DNA of 19,262 nucleotides from an uncultured Micrococcales bacterium (GTDB lineage Bacteria; Actinomycetota; Actinomycetes; S36-B12; UBA10799). The notes below the pieces were generated by a model that did no database searches, had not been told where the DNA came from, and saw nothing but the letters and a program-made list of their open reading frames with translations. The stretch lies in assembly GCA_937952095.1 (NCBI GenBank), contig CALFYG010000072.1, positions 1 to 19,262 of the forward strand. Direction: 5' to 3'. The translations under genes were made by a program, and so were the position numbers. Shown here in pieces: positions 7,019 through 14,245 of the stretch (positions are counted from its first letter, which is position 1; the number at the start of each line of letters is the position of its first letter).

Positions 7019-7639
7019 GTGGCATACCGACCGCAACTCGCGTCAGCGCTGTCCGGAACGTCCGTGAATCAGTTGTCGTACTGGCGGCAGTCCAAGAACG
7101 AGAAGCCCCCCGTGCTCGTGCCGGAGGTGTCAGCCGCTCGCCCGATTCTCTACTCATTCCGCGATGTGGTTGCACTCCGCGCACTCGCGTTTCTGCGTGG
7201 TCAGCAGAGCCTCCAACGGATACGGCAAGCACTGGGGAACCTGAGGAACATGGGCGAGGTAGAGCACCTGTCGTCTTACACGCTGGTCAGTGCGGGTGAC
7301 AGCATCGTGTTGCGCCGCAACGAGGACGCGGTAGACCTGGTGAGGCAGCCTGGGCAGATGGTGCTGGCTCCCCTTGTCGACATCATTGCGCCTTTCATGA
7401 ATCAGGCTGGCAAGGAGGTACCCCACCTGCTCCACCCTCGCCCCAACCTTGACGTGAACATCGACATCCTGAGCGGTTATCCAGTCGTGGCCGGGACCAG
7501 GGTGCCCTATGACGATGTGGCAGCCCTCATTGCTGACGGACTGCCCGCTCAGCACGTGTCTGACTACTTCCCAGCAGTTACCACTGAGGGGGCTATTGAT
7601 GCTAGTGAGTTCGCTAGGTACGTCCATTCCGTGGCATGA
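7019..7639 (+). CDS. DUF433-domain antitoxin with MerR-like N-terminus
   Basis: This 206-residue protein is the putative antitoxin and DNA-binding autoregulator of a toxin-antitoxin pair. Residues 8-75 resemble a MerR-type winged helix (LSYWRQ near 19-24, RPILYSFRDVVALRALAFLR 41-60, SLQRIRQALGNL 64-75). The C-terminus (143-202) is a clear DUF433 domain (PNLDVNIDILSGYPVVAGTRVPYDDVAALIADG, then a run ending FARYVHSVA). DUF433 proteins are commonly encoded with PIN-like toxins, and here the next gene is one, overlapping by 4 bp (ATGA). GTG at 7019 is chosen because AAGGGGG lies seven bases upstream. No residues appear to be missing. The antitoxin role comes from the family and the context, not from a motif. 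Confidence 0.85.
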   Translation: MAYRPQLASALSGTSVNQLSYWRQSKNEKPPVLVPEVSAARPILYSFRDVVALRALAFLRGQQSLQRIRQALGNLRNMGEVEHLSSYTLVSAGDSIVLRRNEDAVDLVRQPGQMVLAPLVDIIAPFMNQAGKEVPHLLHPRPNLDVNIDILSGYPVVAGTRVPYDDVAALIADGLPAQHVSDYFPAVTTEGAIDASEFARYVHSVA

Positions 7640-8082
7640 AGATCCTGATCGATGAACAGACACCGGTCCAGTTCACTGCATCTATCGCGGCCGGGATTGG
7701 CCCCGCACATGAGGTGGTGCACGTTCACGATCTCGGCTGGTCCGGAACAAAAGACGTCGAGTTGCTGAAACGGGCGGGATCCAAGGGCTTCGACCTGATC
7801 ATCACCAATGACCGGGATCAGGTCAACGATCCGGCCGAATCTCGCGCAATTCGGCGAAGCGGCATCCATCACCTTCTCTATCCGCGGATGGGGGGCAAAG
7901 GTCTCAGCGGATTCACCTTGACGCTGGCCGCCCTGCTAGCGGCACTGCCCGCGGTGCTCGCTGCTATCACCGATTCCGACAATCAGTTGTTCATCAGAGT
8001 CAAGAAGATCTCACCTCGACCCGTGGACAGGATTCTCATCCGTGATCTTGTCCGTAATCCTTTGCCGTATGCAGGCCGTTGA
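7636..8082 (+). CDS. PIN-like toxin (DUF5615/VapC45-type)
   Basis: This 148-residue protein is the likely toxin partner of the DUF433 gene. It has the minimal PIN-like layout: KILIDEQTP at 2-10 (acidic D6, E7), GTKDVELLKRA at 37-47 (D40), and FDLIITNDRDQ at 52-62 (D59, D61). These acidic residues would bind Mg2+ for RNA cleavage in the PIN fold. The order KILIDE...D..LL...G..IITNDRD is that of the short 'PIN-like' toxins associated with DUF433 antitoxins. The C-terminal 50 residues add a hydrophobic helix (TLTLAALLAALPAVLAAI) and a basic tail. Its ATG overlaps the antitoxin stop, so expression should be coupled. The RNA target is unknown. Confidence 0.82.
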   Translation: MKILIDEQTPVQFTASIAAGIGPAHEVVHVHDLGWSGTKDVELLKRAGSKGFDLIITNDRDQVNDPAESRAIRRSGIHHLLYPRMGGKGLSGFTLTLAALLAALPAVLAAITDSDNQLFIRVKKISPRPVDRILIRDLVRNPLPYAGR

Positions 8083-8201
8083 CGCCAACAGCGATGGGCC
8101 GCGCTTGTCGCCGCTCGACGCCTCGTTTGTCACTAGATGGACGCCGAGGTGGCCGTTAGATTGGGGCCAGCGTCGCCTCCAGCCGATAGCGTTGGCCACG
8201 A

Positions 8202-9548
8202 TTGACAACGCGATTGGGGGATGTTGTGCCCACACTGGATGTGCTGGCCGCCACTGTGGAGCGGATGCTGTCGAGGGACGGTGCGCGTAGCGAAGCGACC
8301 TTGCAGTCTGATATCCGCCAGTTCCTCCTGTTGTCGTCGTTCGGGTTGGATGACGACGAGGTGCGCTCCGTCAACTTGGAGTCGCAGTTGGGTGACGGGA
8401 CTCGACGCCGTATTGACATTGAGGCGGGCAACAGTGTCATTGAGGTGAAGAAAGATCTGCGGGTCGGGAATGTGCGTGCCGATGCGGTGTCCCAGTTGGC
8501 CGGGTATGTGCAGGAACAGTCGCATCGGTTGGCACGCAGGTACGTTGGGATTCTCACGGACGGGGTGGAGTGGTTCTTGTACCGCTTGACGCCAGACGGT
8601 TCGGAACTGTCTGAGGTTGCCAAACTCGTGCTGTCGCCGCCAGCCGCGGACGCGTCCGAACGGTTGACGGTTTGGCTGGACACGATCCTTGCAACAGCGG
8701 AGAACATCGCGCCGTTGCCTGTGGAGATAGAACGCCGTTTAGGGGTGACGTCCGCGGCGTACCAGTTGGATTCGGCAACGCTCACGGACTTGTATCGCGG
8801 CGCGCAGGGGAACGCTGAGGTCACACTGAAGCGGATGCTGTGGGCGAAACTGCTACGCACGTCGTTCGGTACGGCGTTCACGGACAGCGACGACCTGTTC
8901 ATCGACCACACACTGTTGGTGTTGACAGCGGAGATCATCGCTCACGCTGTGATCGGGTTCGAACCGGCTGAAATGATCGCCGACCCTGACGGGGTGGTAT
9001 CGGGCCGCCTGTTCGCTGATTCGCAGGTGCATGGTGTGGTGGAGGCGGACTTCTTCGACTGGGTGTTGGATGTGCCTGGCGGTCGGGAGTTCGTTGTCAC
9101 ACTGACGCAGCGGCTGGCTCGGTTCAACTGGCGGGACGTCAGCCACGACGTGCTGAAGGTGTTGTACGAGTCGGTGATCACCGCCGAGACGAGGCACAGT
9201 CTGGGCGAGTATTACACCCCGGACTGGCTCGCGAACCGGATCGTCGCCGAGACGTACACCGAGCCGTTGAATCAGCGTGTGCTGGACCCGTCGTGCGGGT
9301 CGGGCACGTTCGTGTTCCAGGCGATCCGCGCGTACCTGAACGCGGCCGACGACGCGAATGTGCCGAACGGTGACGCGTTGGCAGGGCTGACGGGGCACGT
9401 GTTCGGTGTGGACGTGCACCCTGTCGCCGTCACCCTCGCCAGGGTCACCTACTTGCTGGCGATCGGGCACGGCAGGCTTACGGCGTCTGACCGGAAGGCG
9501 TTGAGCGTTCCCGTCTATCTGGGTGAAAGGGGGTATCCAGAACCTTGA
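8202..9548 (+). CDS. Type IIG-like restriction-modification protein, N-terminal fragment (IS-disrupted)
   Basis: This is the 5' part of a gene cut by an insertion sequence. Residues about 30-125 look like a PD-(D/E)XK nuclease: RRIDIE (D72), VIEVKKDL (E81, K83) and QLAGYV (99-104). A helical linker follows. Then comes the start of an N6-adenine methyltransferase: RHSLGEYYTPDWLA (331-344), the SAM-binding motif I DPSCGSGTF (362-370), and GVDVHPVAV (402-410). The true sequence ends at G441; the last seven residues (ERGYPEP) and the stop are IS-derived. The target-recognition and catalytic motif IV parts lie after the IS. TTG 8202 is the longest start; GTG 8226 with GGGGGA just upstream is a good alternative. 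As it stands the methyltransferase is incomplete, so modification activity is unlikely. Confidence 0.88.
   Translation: MTTRLGDVVPTLDVLAATVERMLSRDGARSEATLQSDIRQFLLLSSFGLDDDEVRSVNLESQLGDGTRRRIDIEAGNSVIEVKKDLRVGNVRADAVSQLAGYVQEQSHRLARRYVGILTDGVEWFLYRLTPDGSELSEVAKLVLSPPAADASERLTVWLDTILATAENIAPLPVEIERRLGVTSAAYQLDSATLTDLYRGAQGNAEVTLKRMLWAKLLRTSFGTAFTDSDDLFIDHTLLVLTAEIIAHAVIGFEPAEMIADPDGVVSGRLFADSQVHGVVEADFFDWVLDVPGGREFVVTLTQRLARFNWRDVSHDVLKVLYESVITAETRHSLGEYYTPDWLANRIVAETYTEPLNQRVLDPSCGSGTFVFQAIRAYLNAADDANVPNGDALAGLTGHVFGVDVHPVAVTLARVTYLLAIGHGRLTASDRKALSVPVYLGERGYPEP
9519..9526. repeat. Target-site duplication, left copy
   Basis: CTGGGTGA flanks the insertion sequence on the left, inside the restriction-modification gene. 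The identical 8 bases occur at 10654-10661. Eight bases is the usual duplication length of the IS1595 family. Confidence 0.9.
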
Positions 9549-9552
9549 TACC
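9527..9552 (+). repeat. IS terminal inverted repeat, left
   Basis: This 26-bp end begins AAGGGGGTATCCAGAACC. It pairs with 10628-10653 with one mismatch. Confidence 0.9.
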
Positions 9553-10586
9553 TATGGGGATTTCCATGGTCTGGTAGCGCTGATGGGAGGAACCATGCTT
9601 GGGGTGTTCGTTCTTGATCCCGCGGTGGGTGGGACGGGCTTGATCTTCTTGGGTTTGGGGGTATGGATCAGTTGGGCGTAGGACGTCGGTTGAGTTTGGA
9701 CCGCCAGGCACATCAGCCGGTAGAACAACAACCCCCGGGCAGAAGACCTGCGACGGTTGAACCGGAAGGTGAACTCGTCAAGGTAGGACTGAAGCTTGGG
9801 TCCAGATACGGACCCGTGAAAGGTACCCAACAACCACCTCTTGAGTAGTGCAGCAACCCTGTGAACGTGTGGTAGAACACTGTGAGCCGGCAGCCCGCTT
9901 GCCGATACTGAGGTTGCCTTTACTTGATAGATCGACGATACAGCTGCCCCATATCCTTTCCAGCCATCAGTAAGTAGAACCGACCCTGGCTCAACATTGT
10001 CCTGCAGAAACTGCAGTAAGTGGGACTGTCCCGCTGAGGGGACCACTCCAAGCCTTACCCGGCCCATTCCTGAGGTGCGTGACTCCACGGCGATGACCAC
10101 AACATACTTCCCGCCAGGTGTCCTGCCGGGTTTTCCAGGGGCAACCCCGCCGACGAGGGTCTCATCGACTTCCACATCACCTGACAGTTTGCTTCTGGTG
10201 GGGTCAACCATTGCGGTTCTGAACTTGGCAAGGATTGTCCAGGCTGTTTGGTATGACCTGATACCTGTGGCTCGTTGCAGTCCCTTGGCAGACATTCCGT
10301 GTTTCTGAGCAACAATCTCCCAAGCCGAGCCAAACCATACTGATAGTGGCAGCTTCGTCTGCTCAAAGATGGTTCCGGCAGTAGTAGTTGACCGATAACG
10401 GCAGTTGGTGCAGATGCCCCACTGGTTTGCCATAATCCACCATTTGCTGGCCCCACAGCGGGGGCACGCAGACCTTCCCTCGGTGAACCGCAGCCATGCA
10501 AGATACTCCAGACAAGAGTCATCGTCTGGGAAGAACTGGTGGTACTCCGAAGGGGTTCCGGGATACTTCTTCGGCATATAGACCAC
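9552..10586 (-). CDS. IS1595-family transposase
   Basis: This 344-residue DDE-type transposase catalyses movement of the element. Its zinc-ribbon N-terminus is CPRCG (41-45) and CTNC (59-62). The core contains GDVEVDETLVGG with the first Asp (D141) and VLLTDGWKGYG with the second (D207). A His-rich block (VLPHVHR, 238-243) precedes KRWLLGTFHGSVS (249-261), which together with YLDEFTFRFNRRR (268-280) is a hallmark of IS1595 transposases. Length and motifs are complete, so it should be functional. The longest start is GTG 10586; ATG 10577 three codons later is an alternative. A Lys/Pro-rich tail (PKPKKIKPVPP) ends the protein inside the left terminal repeat region. Confidence 0.95.
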   Translation of the reverse strand: MVYMPKKYPGTPSEYHQFFPDDDSCLEYLAWLRFTEGRSACPRCGASKWWIMANQWGICTNCRYRSTTTAGTIFEQTKLPLSVWFGSAWEIVAQKHGMSAKGLQRATGIRSYQTAWTILAKFRTAMVDPTRSKLSGDVEVDETLVGGVAPGKPGRTPGGKYVVVIAVESRTSGMGRVRLGVVPSAGQSHLLQFLQDNVEPGSVLLTDGWKGYGAAVSSIYQVKATSVSASGLPAHSVLPHVHRVAALLKRWLLGTFHGSVSGPKLQSYLDEFTFRFNRRRSSARGLLFYRLMCLAVQTQPTSYAQLIHTPKPKKIKPVPPTAGSRTNTPSMVPPISATRPWKSP

Positions 10587-10627
10587 TGTCCCAACTACGT
10601 GCCCTCATCCTACCTACCCCACGAAAA

Positions 10628-10653
10628 GGTGTCAAGGTTCTGGATACCCCCTT
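10628..10653 (-). repeat. IS terminal inverted repeat, right
   Basis: This end reads, on the minus strand, AAGGGGGTATCCAGAACC and onwards. It is the mate of 9527-9552, with one mismatch in 26. Confidence 0.9.
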
Positions 10654-10661
10654 CTGGGTGA
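10654..10661. repeat. Target-site duplication, right copy
   Basis: CTGGGTGA is identical to 9519-9526. Removing 9527-10661 rejoins the restriction-modification frame. Confidence 0.9.
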
Positions 10662-10665
10662 TTCA

Positions 10666-12447
10666 GTGCAATGGGACCAGCGCGGCGGAACTCTGACTGG
10701 GGACACGATACGCATTCCGACCAGCGGGAACGATCTGAGCGAAACACCGACAGGTCATCTGTGGGACGAGGATTTGGTGTTCCCCGAATCCATCGTGAAC
10801 GACGCATCTCGGTTCGATCAGATCGTCACGGTAATGGCGGATAAGGCCAGCGGCTACCTGAGCGGGAAGGTTCCGAGCGTCAGACCGGCACTGCGACGGT
10901 TTGGGCTGACCGACGACGAGTTCGACACTCTGCAATCCACGTTCGCGGTGATGTGCCATCTGCACGCGACCGGACGGGACCACGTGTGGGGGTACTACGT
11001 GCGGAACTTGATCCGCCCGTTGTGGCTGTCCAACACGGACGCGAACAAGGTGGACGTTCTCGTGGGGAATGTGCCGTGGCTGCGGTACGCGGCGATGACC
11101 GCCTCGATGCAGGAGAGGTTCGCTGACCTGTCGCACGACCGGCAGTTGATCACTACCCGACGGGGGGTGGCTGGACGGGACCTGTCGTCGCTTTTCGTGG
11201 TGCGGTCTGTTGAGTTGTACCTGCGCCCGGAAGGCCACTTCGCGTTCGTGATGCCGCGTGCGGCGCTGACCCGCAAACCGTACGAAGGTTTTCGCGCCGG
11301 GCGGTGGTCGTCGCAGGCCGTCGGCGACCTGAATGTGACGTTCAGCGAACCGTGGGACCTCGGCGACGTCGCTCCGGACATCTTCCCTGTGCCGTCGTGC
11401 GTCGCGTTGGGTGCCAGCACGCCGGAAGGTGCACGTCACATGCCGGAGGCGACTGTTCATTGGTCAGGTCGGCTCCCGGATGTTGAGGCAGGTGACTGGG
11501 ATGCAGTAAAGGGCCACCTGACTGTGGGCGTTGGCGTCGTTCGGGCGGTCACCGAAAGTGATGTGCTGCCTGAGTCGCCGTACAAGAACCGCTTCCGGCA
11601 GGGCGCGGTTCTTGCGCCGAGAGCGTTGCTGTTCGTCCAAGAACGACCGGCTGGCCCCCTCGGTGCCGGTGCAGGGAGAACCCAAATCGAGGCTTTCCGT
11701 TCCGTACAGGAGAAACCCCCGTGGAAGACTGTTGCCACACTCAGCGGCACGGTCGAGAACAGCCAACTGTTCCCGACATACCTCGGCGAAACGGTCCTGC
11801 CATACCGACTTCTCGATCCTCGTATCGCGGCGCTTCCGGTCGACGGCGCGGCGTTCCTAGACGACGCGGCCGTACAGGCAAAGGCGGGGTTCGCCGCGTG
11901 GTGGAGTGGTGCCGAGGCCCTGTGGGAGGCTCACAAGAAGCCAACCGACGACTCCCGCTTGATCGACCGGATCGACTTCCACGGGCAGTTGTCGGCGCAG
12001 TTCCCGCTCGGCGCTCACCGTATCGTCTACACGAAAGCCGGGAAGAACCTGACGGCCGCACGTATCACGAACCCGAGAGCCATCATCGACCTGAAGTTGT
12101 ATTGGGCGACGGCCAGGAGCGACGCGGAGGCCCAGTACCTACTGGCGATTCTGAACAGTGAAACTCTCAGATCGCGTGTCGAACCGTACCAAGCACGAGG
12201 TCTCTTCGGGCCACGCGACTTTGACAAGTATGTGTTCCGGGTACCGATTCCCGAGTTCGACGCTGACCTGAGTGAGCACACCTTGCTCACGGCACTGGCT
12301 GGGAAGGCGGAACAAGTCGCCGCCAGCGTAGACGCGTCGGGGATGCAGTTCCAAAGGGCTCGCAAGGCGGTGCGTGACGCACTTCAGGCCGATGGGGTCG
12401 CCCACGACATAGAAGAGGCCGTTGCGAACCTGATCCCGGAAGACTGA
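10666..12447 (+). CDS. Type IIG-like restriction-modification protein, C-terminal fragment (IS-disrupted)
   Basis: This is the 3' part of the IS-split gene, open for 593 residues from a GTG at 10666 that is probably not a natural start. Excising the IS and one target copy joins L-G of the N-part to D-S-V-Q-W here in the same frame, giving about 1036 residues. The fragment carries the catalytic motif IV region VDVLVGNVPWLRY (129-141); the tetrapeptide is NVPW rather than the usual NPPY/NPPW. HFAFVMPRAALTRKPYEGFR is at about 196-215. The second half probably forms the target-recognition domain (for example LKLYWATARSDAEAQYLLAILNSE and FGPRDFDKYVFRVPIPEFD). Alone it lacks the SAM-binding motif and nuclease, so no activity is expected unless the two fragments complement each other. 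Confidence 0.85.
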   Translation: MQWDQRGGTLTGDTIRIPTSGNDLSETPTGHLWDEDLVFPESIVNDASRFDQIVTVMADKASGYLSGKVPSVRPALRRFGLTDDEFDTLQSTFAVMCHLHATGRDHVWGYYVRNLIRPLWLSNTDANKVDVLVGNVPWLRYAAMTASMQERFADLSHDRQLITTRRGVAGRDLSSLFVVRSVELYLRPEGHFAFVMPRAALTRKPYEGFRAGRWSSQAVGDLNVTFSEPWDLGDVAPDIFPVPSCVALGASTPEGARHMPEATVHWSGRLPDVEAGDWDAVKGHLTVGVGVVRAVTESDVLPESPYKNRFRQGAVLAPRALLFVQERPAGPLGAGAGRTQIEAFRSVQEKPPWKTVATLSGTVENSQLFPTYLGETVLPYRLLDPRIAALPVDGAAFLDDAAVQAKAGFAAWWSGAEALWEAHKKPTDDSRLIDRIDFHGQLSAQFPLGAHRIVYTKAGKNLTAARITNPRAIIDLKLYWATARSDAEAQYLLAILNSETLRSRVEPYQARGLFGPRDFDKYVFRVPIPEFDADLSEHTLLTALAGKAEQVAASVDASGMQFQRARKAVRDALQADGVAHDIEEAVANLIPED

Positions 12448-12494
12448 CCGAGTCAATTCGTTGGGATGTCGGAGTGCCGTAGAACACTAGGGTC

Positions 12495-13829
12495 GTGAAC
12501 CACATCAGCGAGGGCCCCTCCGAGGCCGAATTGCAGCGTCTCGCGCAGAGCGTCTACGAAGGTGTCAGCAACGATGAGGGCTACCTGATAGAGACCAAGA
12601 CAACCCTCGATTTCAGGCGAGCAGACCACAAGGCCAAGATCGCCCGGACTCTCCTGGCTTTCGCTAATCGGACAGACCAAGACCCGCGACCGTCGGTACT
12701 CCTTCTGGGGATCGACCGGGGCCGCGTCGAACGTGATCGGGCGGAGGTCGACCCATCAGTCGCGGGCAACGCACTGCGCCCCTTCCTTAGCCCGCTCGGT
12801 CTGCGTTGGCACTTCACGAACCTCACCGCGGACGGCTGTGTCGTGCATGCCATTACCGTCGATGCGCCCCAGTGGGGCGACCCGATCTTCACGTTAGGCA
12901 AGGAGTGCACTGTCAGCACCGGCAACGGATCAACGAAGACGTACGTTCGAGGAACGGTCTTCGTGAGAGACGGCAGCAACACCGTACAGGCGACGCCAGA
13001 ACACATCGCGTTGTTAACCGAGCGGGCTATTGCCTCAGACCGGTACTTCAGGGATGTGGCGGTCCGCGTGGAATCCGGTTCGGTTCACACCATCGCGCCG
13101 GAGCGATACATCCCGGAACTGGTGGAGGAGGAACGCGGCAGGCTGCTGGCCTTCGTTGATGAGCCGTTCGTTCCAACGGGACCGCTTGCCAAACTGGGGA
13201 AACCCGAATGGCGAACTCCGGCGCAATACACCGTTGAGGTACAGGAGTACATCAGCGCGCTGGAACAACACCTGGCCGAATGGGCCGGGTGGCGACCCAG
13301 CCAGTTCGCCCCCATAGAACTGGCGGTGTGCAACCTTGGGGAAGATAACCGATCAGACGTCGTCCTCGAGGCGCGTTTCCCCGACGACTGCCTGGTGATC
13401 ATTGACCCGGAGCGCGCCCTGACCAGACAGCGTCCTGCCCTTCCTCACGCCCCGTCTCCTTTCGGTTGGGCCGGACTGAACGCCCGGCCGTACGACGCAC
13501 AAGCCGCCCTATCTCGGGTTCTCCTGACCAACGATCCGTACCGGGCGGTGCCTGAGCGTGTACTGTTTGCGGGGGCTTGGCAGTGCCTTCCGCGGCTGGT
13601 CAACCCGGGGAACACTGTTCGCTTTCCCTCGTGCAACCTGCGGCCCCGACACGCCGTGACACAAGAGGCAATCATCGTGGCAGCCCCATCAGACGCCACC
13701 CGCGTCGACGTGGAGTGGAGCCTCACCGCGACGAACTGCTCCGGGACGCCCACCGGCAGCCTGGCTCTGCCCCTGACGCCGGGGGTCACCATCGGCGACT
13801 TGCGGTCGGTCATCCACGAACGCACCTAG
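12495..13829 (+). CDS. AlbA_2 (Schlafen-type) domain protein
   Basis: This 444-residue protein has an N-terminal AlbA_2 domain: the acidic/basic pair in LIETKTTLDF (31-40), KIARTLLAFANRT (48-60) and SVLLLGIDRG (67-76). This is the usual E-x-K ... AFANT ... G-x-L-x-x-G-V/I layout. AlbA_2 domains bind nucleic acid and occur in regulators and defence-associated proteins. The remaining ~300 residues have no similarity I recognise; the last 100 look beta-rich. It starts 47 bases after the restriction-modification frame on the same strand, from GTG 12495, so it was probably co-transcribed with it and may be an accessory or regulatory component. With the IS upstream its expression may now depend on other promoters. 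Confidence 0.75.
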   Translation: MNHISEGPSEAELQRLAQSVYEGVSNDEGYLIETKTTLDFRRADHKAKIARTLLAFANRTDQDPRPSVLLLGIDRGRVERDRAEVDPSVAGNALRPFLSPLGLRWHFTNLTADGCVVHAITVDAPQWGDPIFTLGKECTVSTGNGSTKTYVRGTVFVRDGSNTVQATPEHIALLTERAIASDRYFRDVAVRVESGSVHTIAPERYIPELVEEERGRLLAFVDEPFVPTGPLAKLGKPEWRTPAQYTVEVQEYISALEQHLAEWAGWRPSQFAPIELAVCNLGEDNRSDVVLEARFPDDCLVIIDPERALTRQRPALPHAPSPFGWAGLNARPYDAQAALSRVLLTNDPYRAVPERVLFAGAWQCLPRLVNPGNTVRFPSCNLRPRHAVTQEAIIVAAPSDATRVDVEWSLTATNCSGTPTGSLALPLTPGVTIGDLRSVIHERT

Positions 13830-14056
13830 CGGACTCGGTGAACCCTCCCGCCACGGAGCACCCGTGCACCTGGATGACGCGCGCCGTGACGTGGCGGAAA
13901 CCAGCAAGCCAGCAGGTGCGGGAGTAACTGGATTCGGGCACGTTTGAAGCGATTGAGTGCCCAGTGCACCCTTGTCGTCAGCGTGTCCGATCTTCGACGT
14001 GTTGCTGGTCGGTGACCCATTAGCGTCGGTGACGTATTAACTGGGTGGGGCGGCAC

Positions 14057-14134
14057 ACCCGGTGTCTTACGCTGCCCCCGACGAGCCGCTGCTGCCTACG
14101 AGATGAACGCCACGGTCAGCGTAAGACACCGGGT
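14057..14134. repeat. 18-bp perfect inverted repeat with 42-base spacer
   Basis: ACCCGGTGTCTTACGCTG (14057-14074) is the exact reverse complement of 14117-14134. As RNA it could form an 18-bp stem with a 42-base loop; as DNA it could be a pair of protein-binding sites. It lies 112 bases upstream of the antitoxin start. No T tract follows, so a simple terminator is unlikely. Confidence 0.85.
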
Positions 14135-14209
14135 CCGCACCGTCCGACCTTCGGCGTGTCGGCACCCACGCCGATAGGCTTCCTGAAGCACGTATCTGTG
14201 CTCAGAGGC

Positions 14210-14224
14210 TGTACAAAAAGTACA
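14210..14224. promoter_or_regulatory. TGTAC-AAAAA-GTACA palindrome (possible AbiEi operator)
   Basis: Perfect 5-bp arms surround an A5 core, ending 21 bases before the abiEi GTG. AbiEi antitoxins are known to bind inverted repeats in their own promoter, so this is a reasonable operator candidate; the assignment is inferred from position. Confidence 0.5.
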
Positions 14225-14245
14225 CATATTGTTAAGGTTCTGGTC

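Larger units (their letters stand above)
9527..10653 (-). mobile_element. IS1595-family insertion sequence, complete, 1127 bp
   Basis: The element begins AAGGGGGTATCCAG at 9527 and ends with the exact inverse at 10653. The terminal inverted repeats match at 25 of 26 positions (9527-9552 against 10628-10653; the one difference is T versus C at position 23). It carries a single full-length transposase gene on the minus strand and is flanked by an identical 8-bp duplication. Intact ends, an intact transposase and a perfect duplication indicate recent insertion, probably by an element still able to move. It is oriented opposite to the gene it interrupts. Confidence 0.95.
13830..14245. other. Gap of 416 bases with repeats ahead of the AbiE pair
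   Basis: I find no supported gene. It contains a direct repeat GTCGGTGAC (14008-14016 and 14025-14033), the long inverted repeat 14057-14134, and the small palindrome 14210-14224, all upstream of abiEi. Short ORFs on both strands have unconvincing composition. Confidence 0.5.

Noticed and set aside
6555..7232. Upstream extension of the 86-residue gene to a 312-codon ORF
   Set aside because: The extension is Arg/Pro/Ser-rich, runs antisense into the start of the DUF433 gene, and the internal ATG at 6554 has a ribosome binding site.
10666..12447. Independent functional gene with its own GTG start
   Set aside because: The frame joins exactly to the upstream half when the IS and one target copy are removed, and the GTG has no good ribosome binding site.
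8202..13829. BREX or DISARM system
   Set aside because: A single nuclease-methylase fusion and an AlbA_2 protein are present, but there is no PglZ phosphatase, BrxC/BrxL, DrmA/B helicase or phospholipase D gene in the window.
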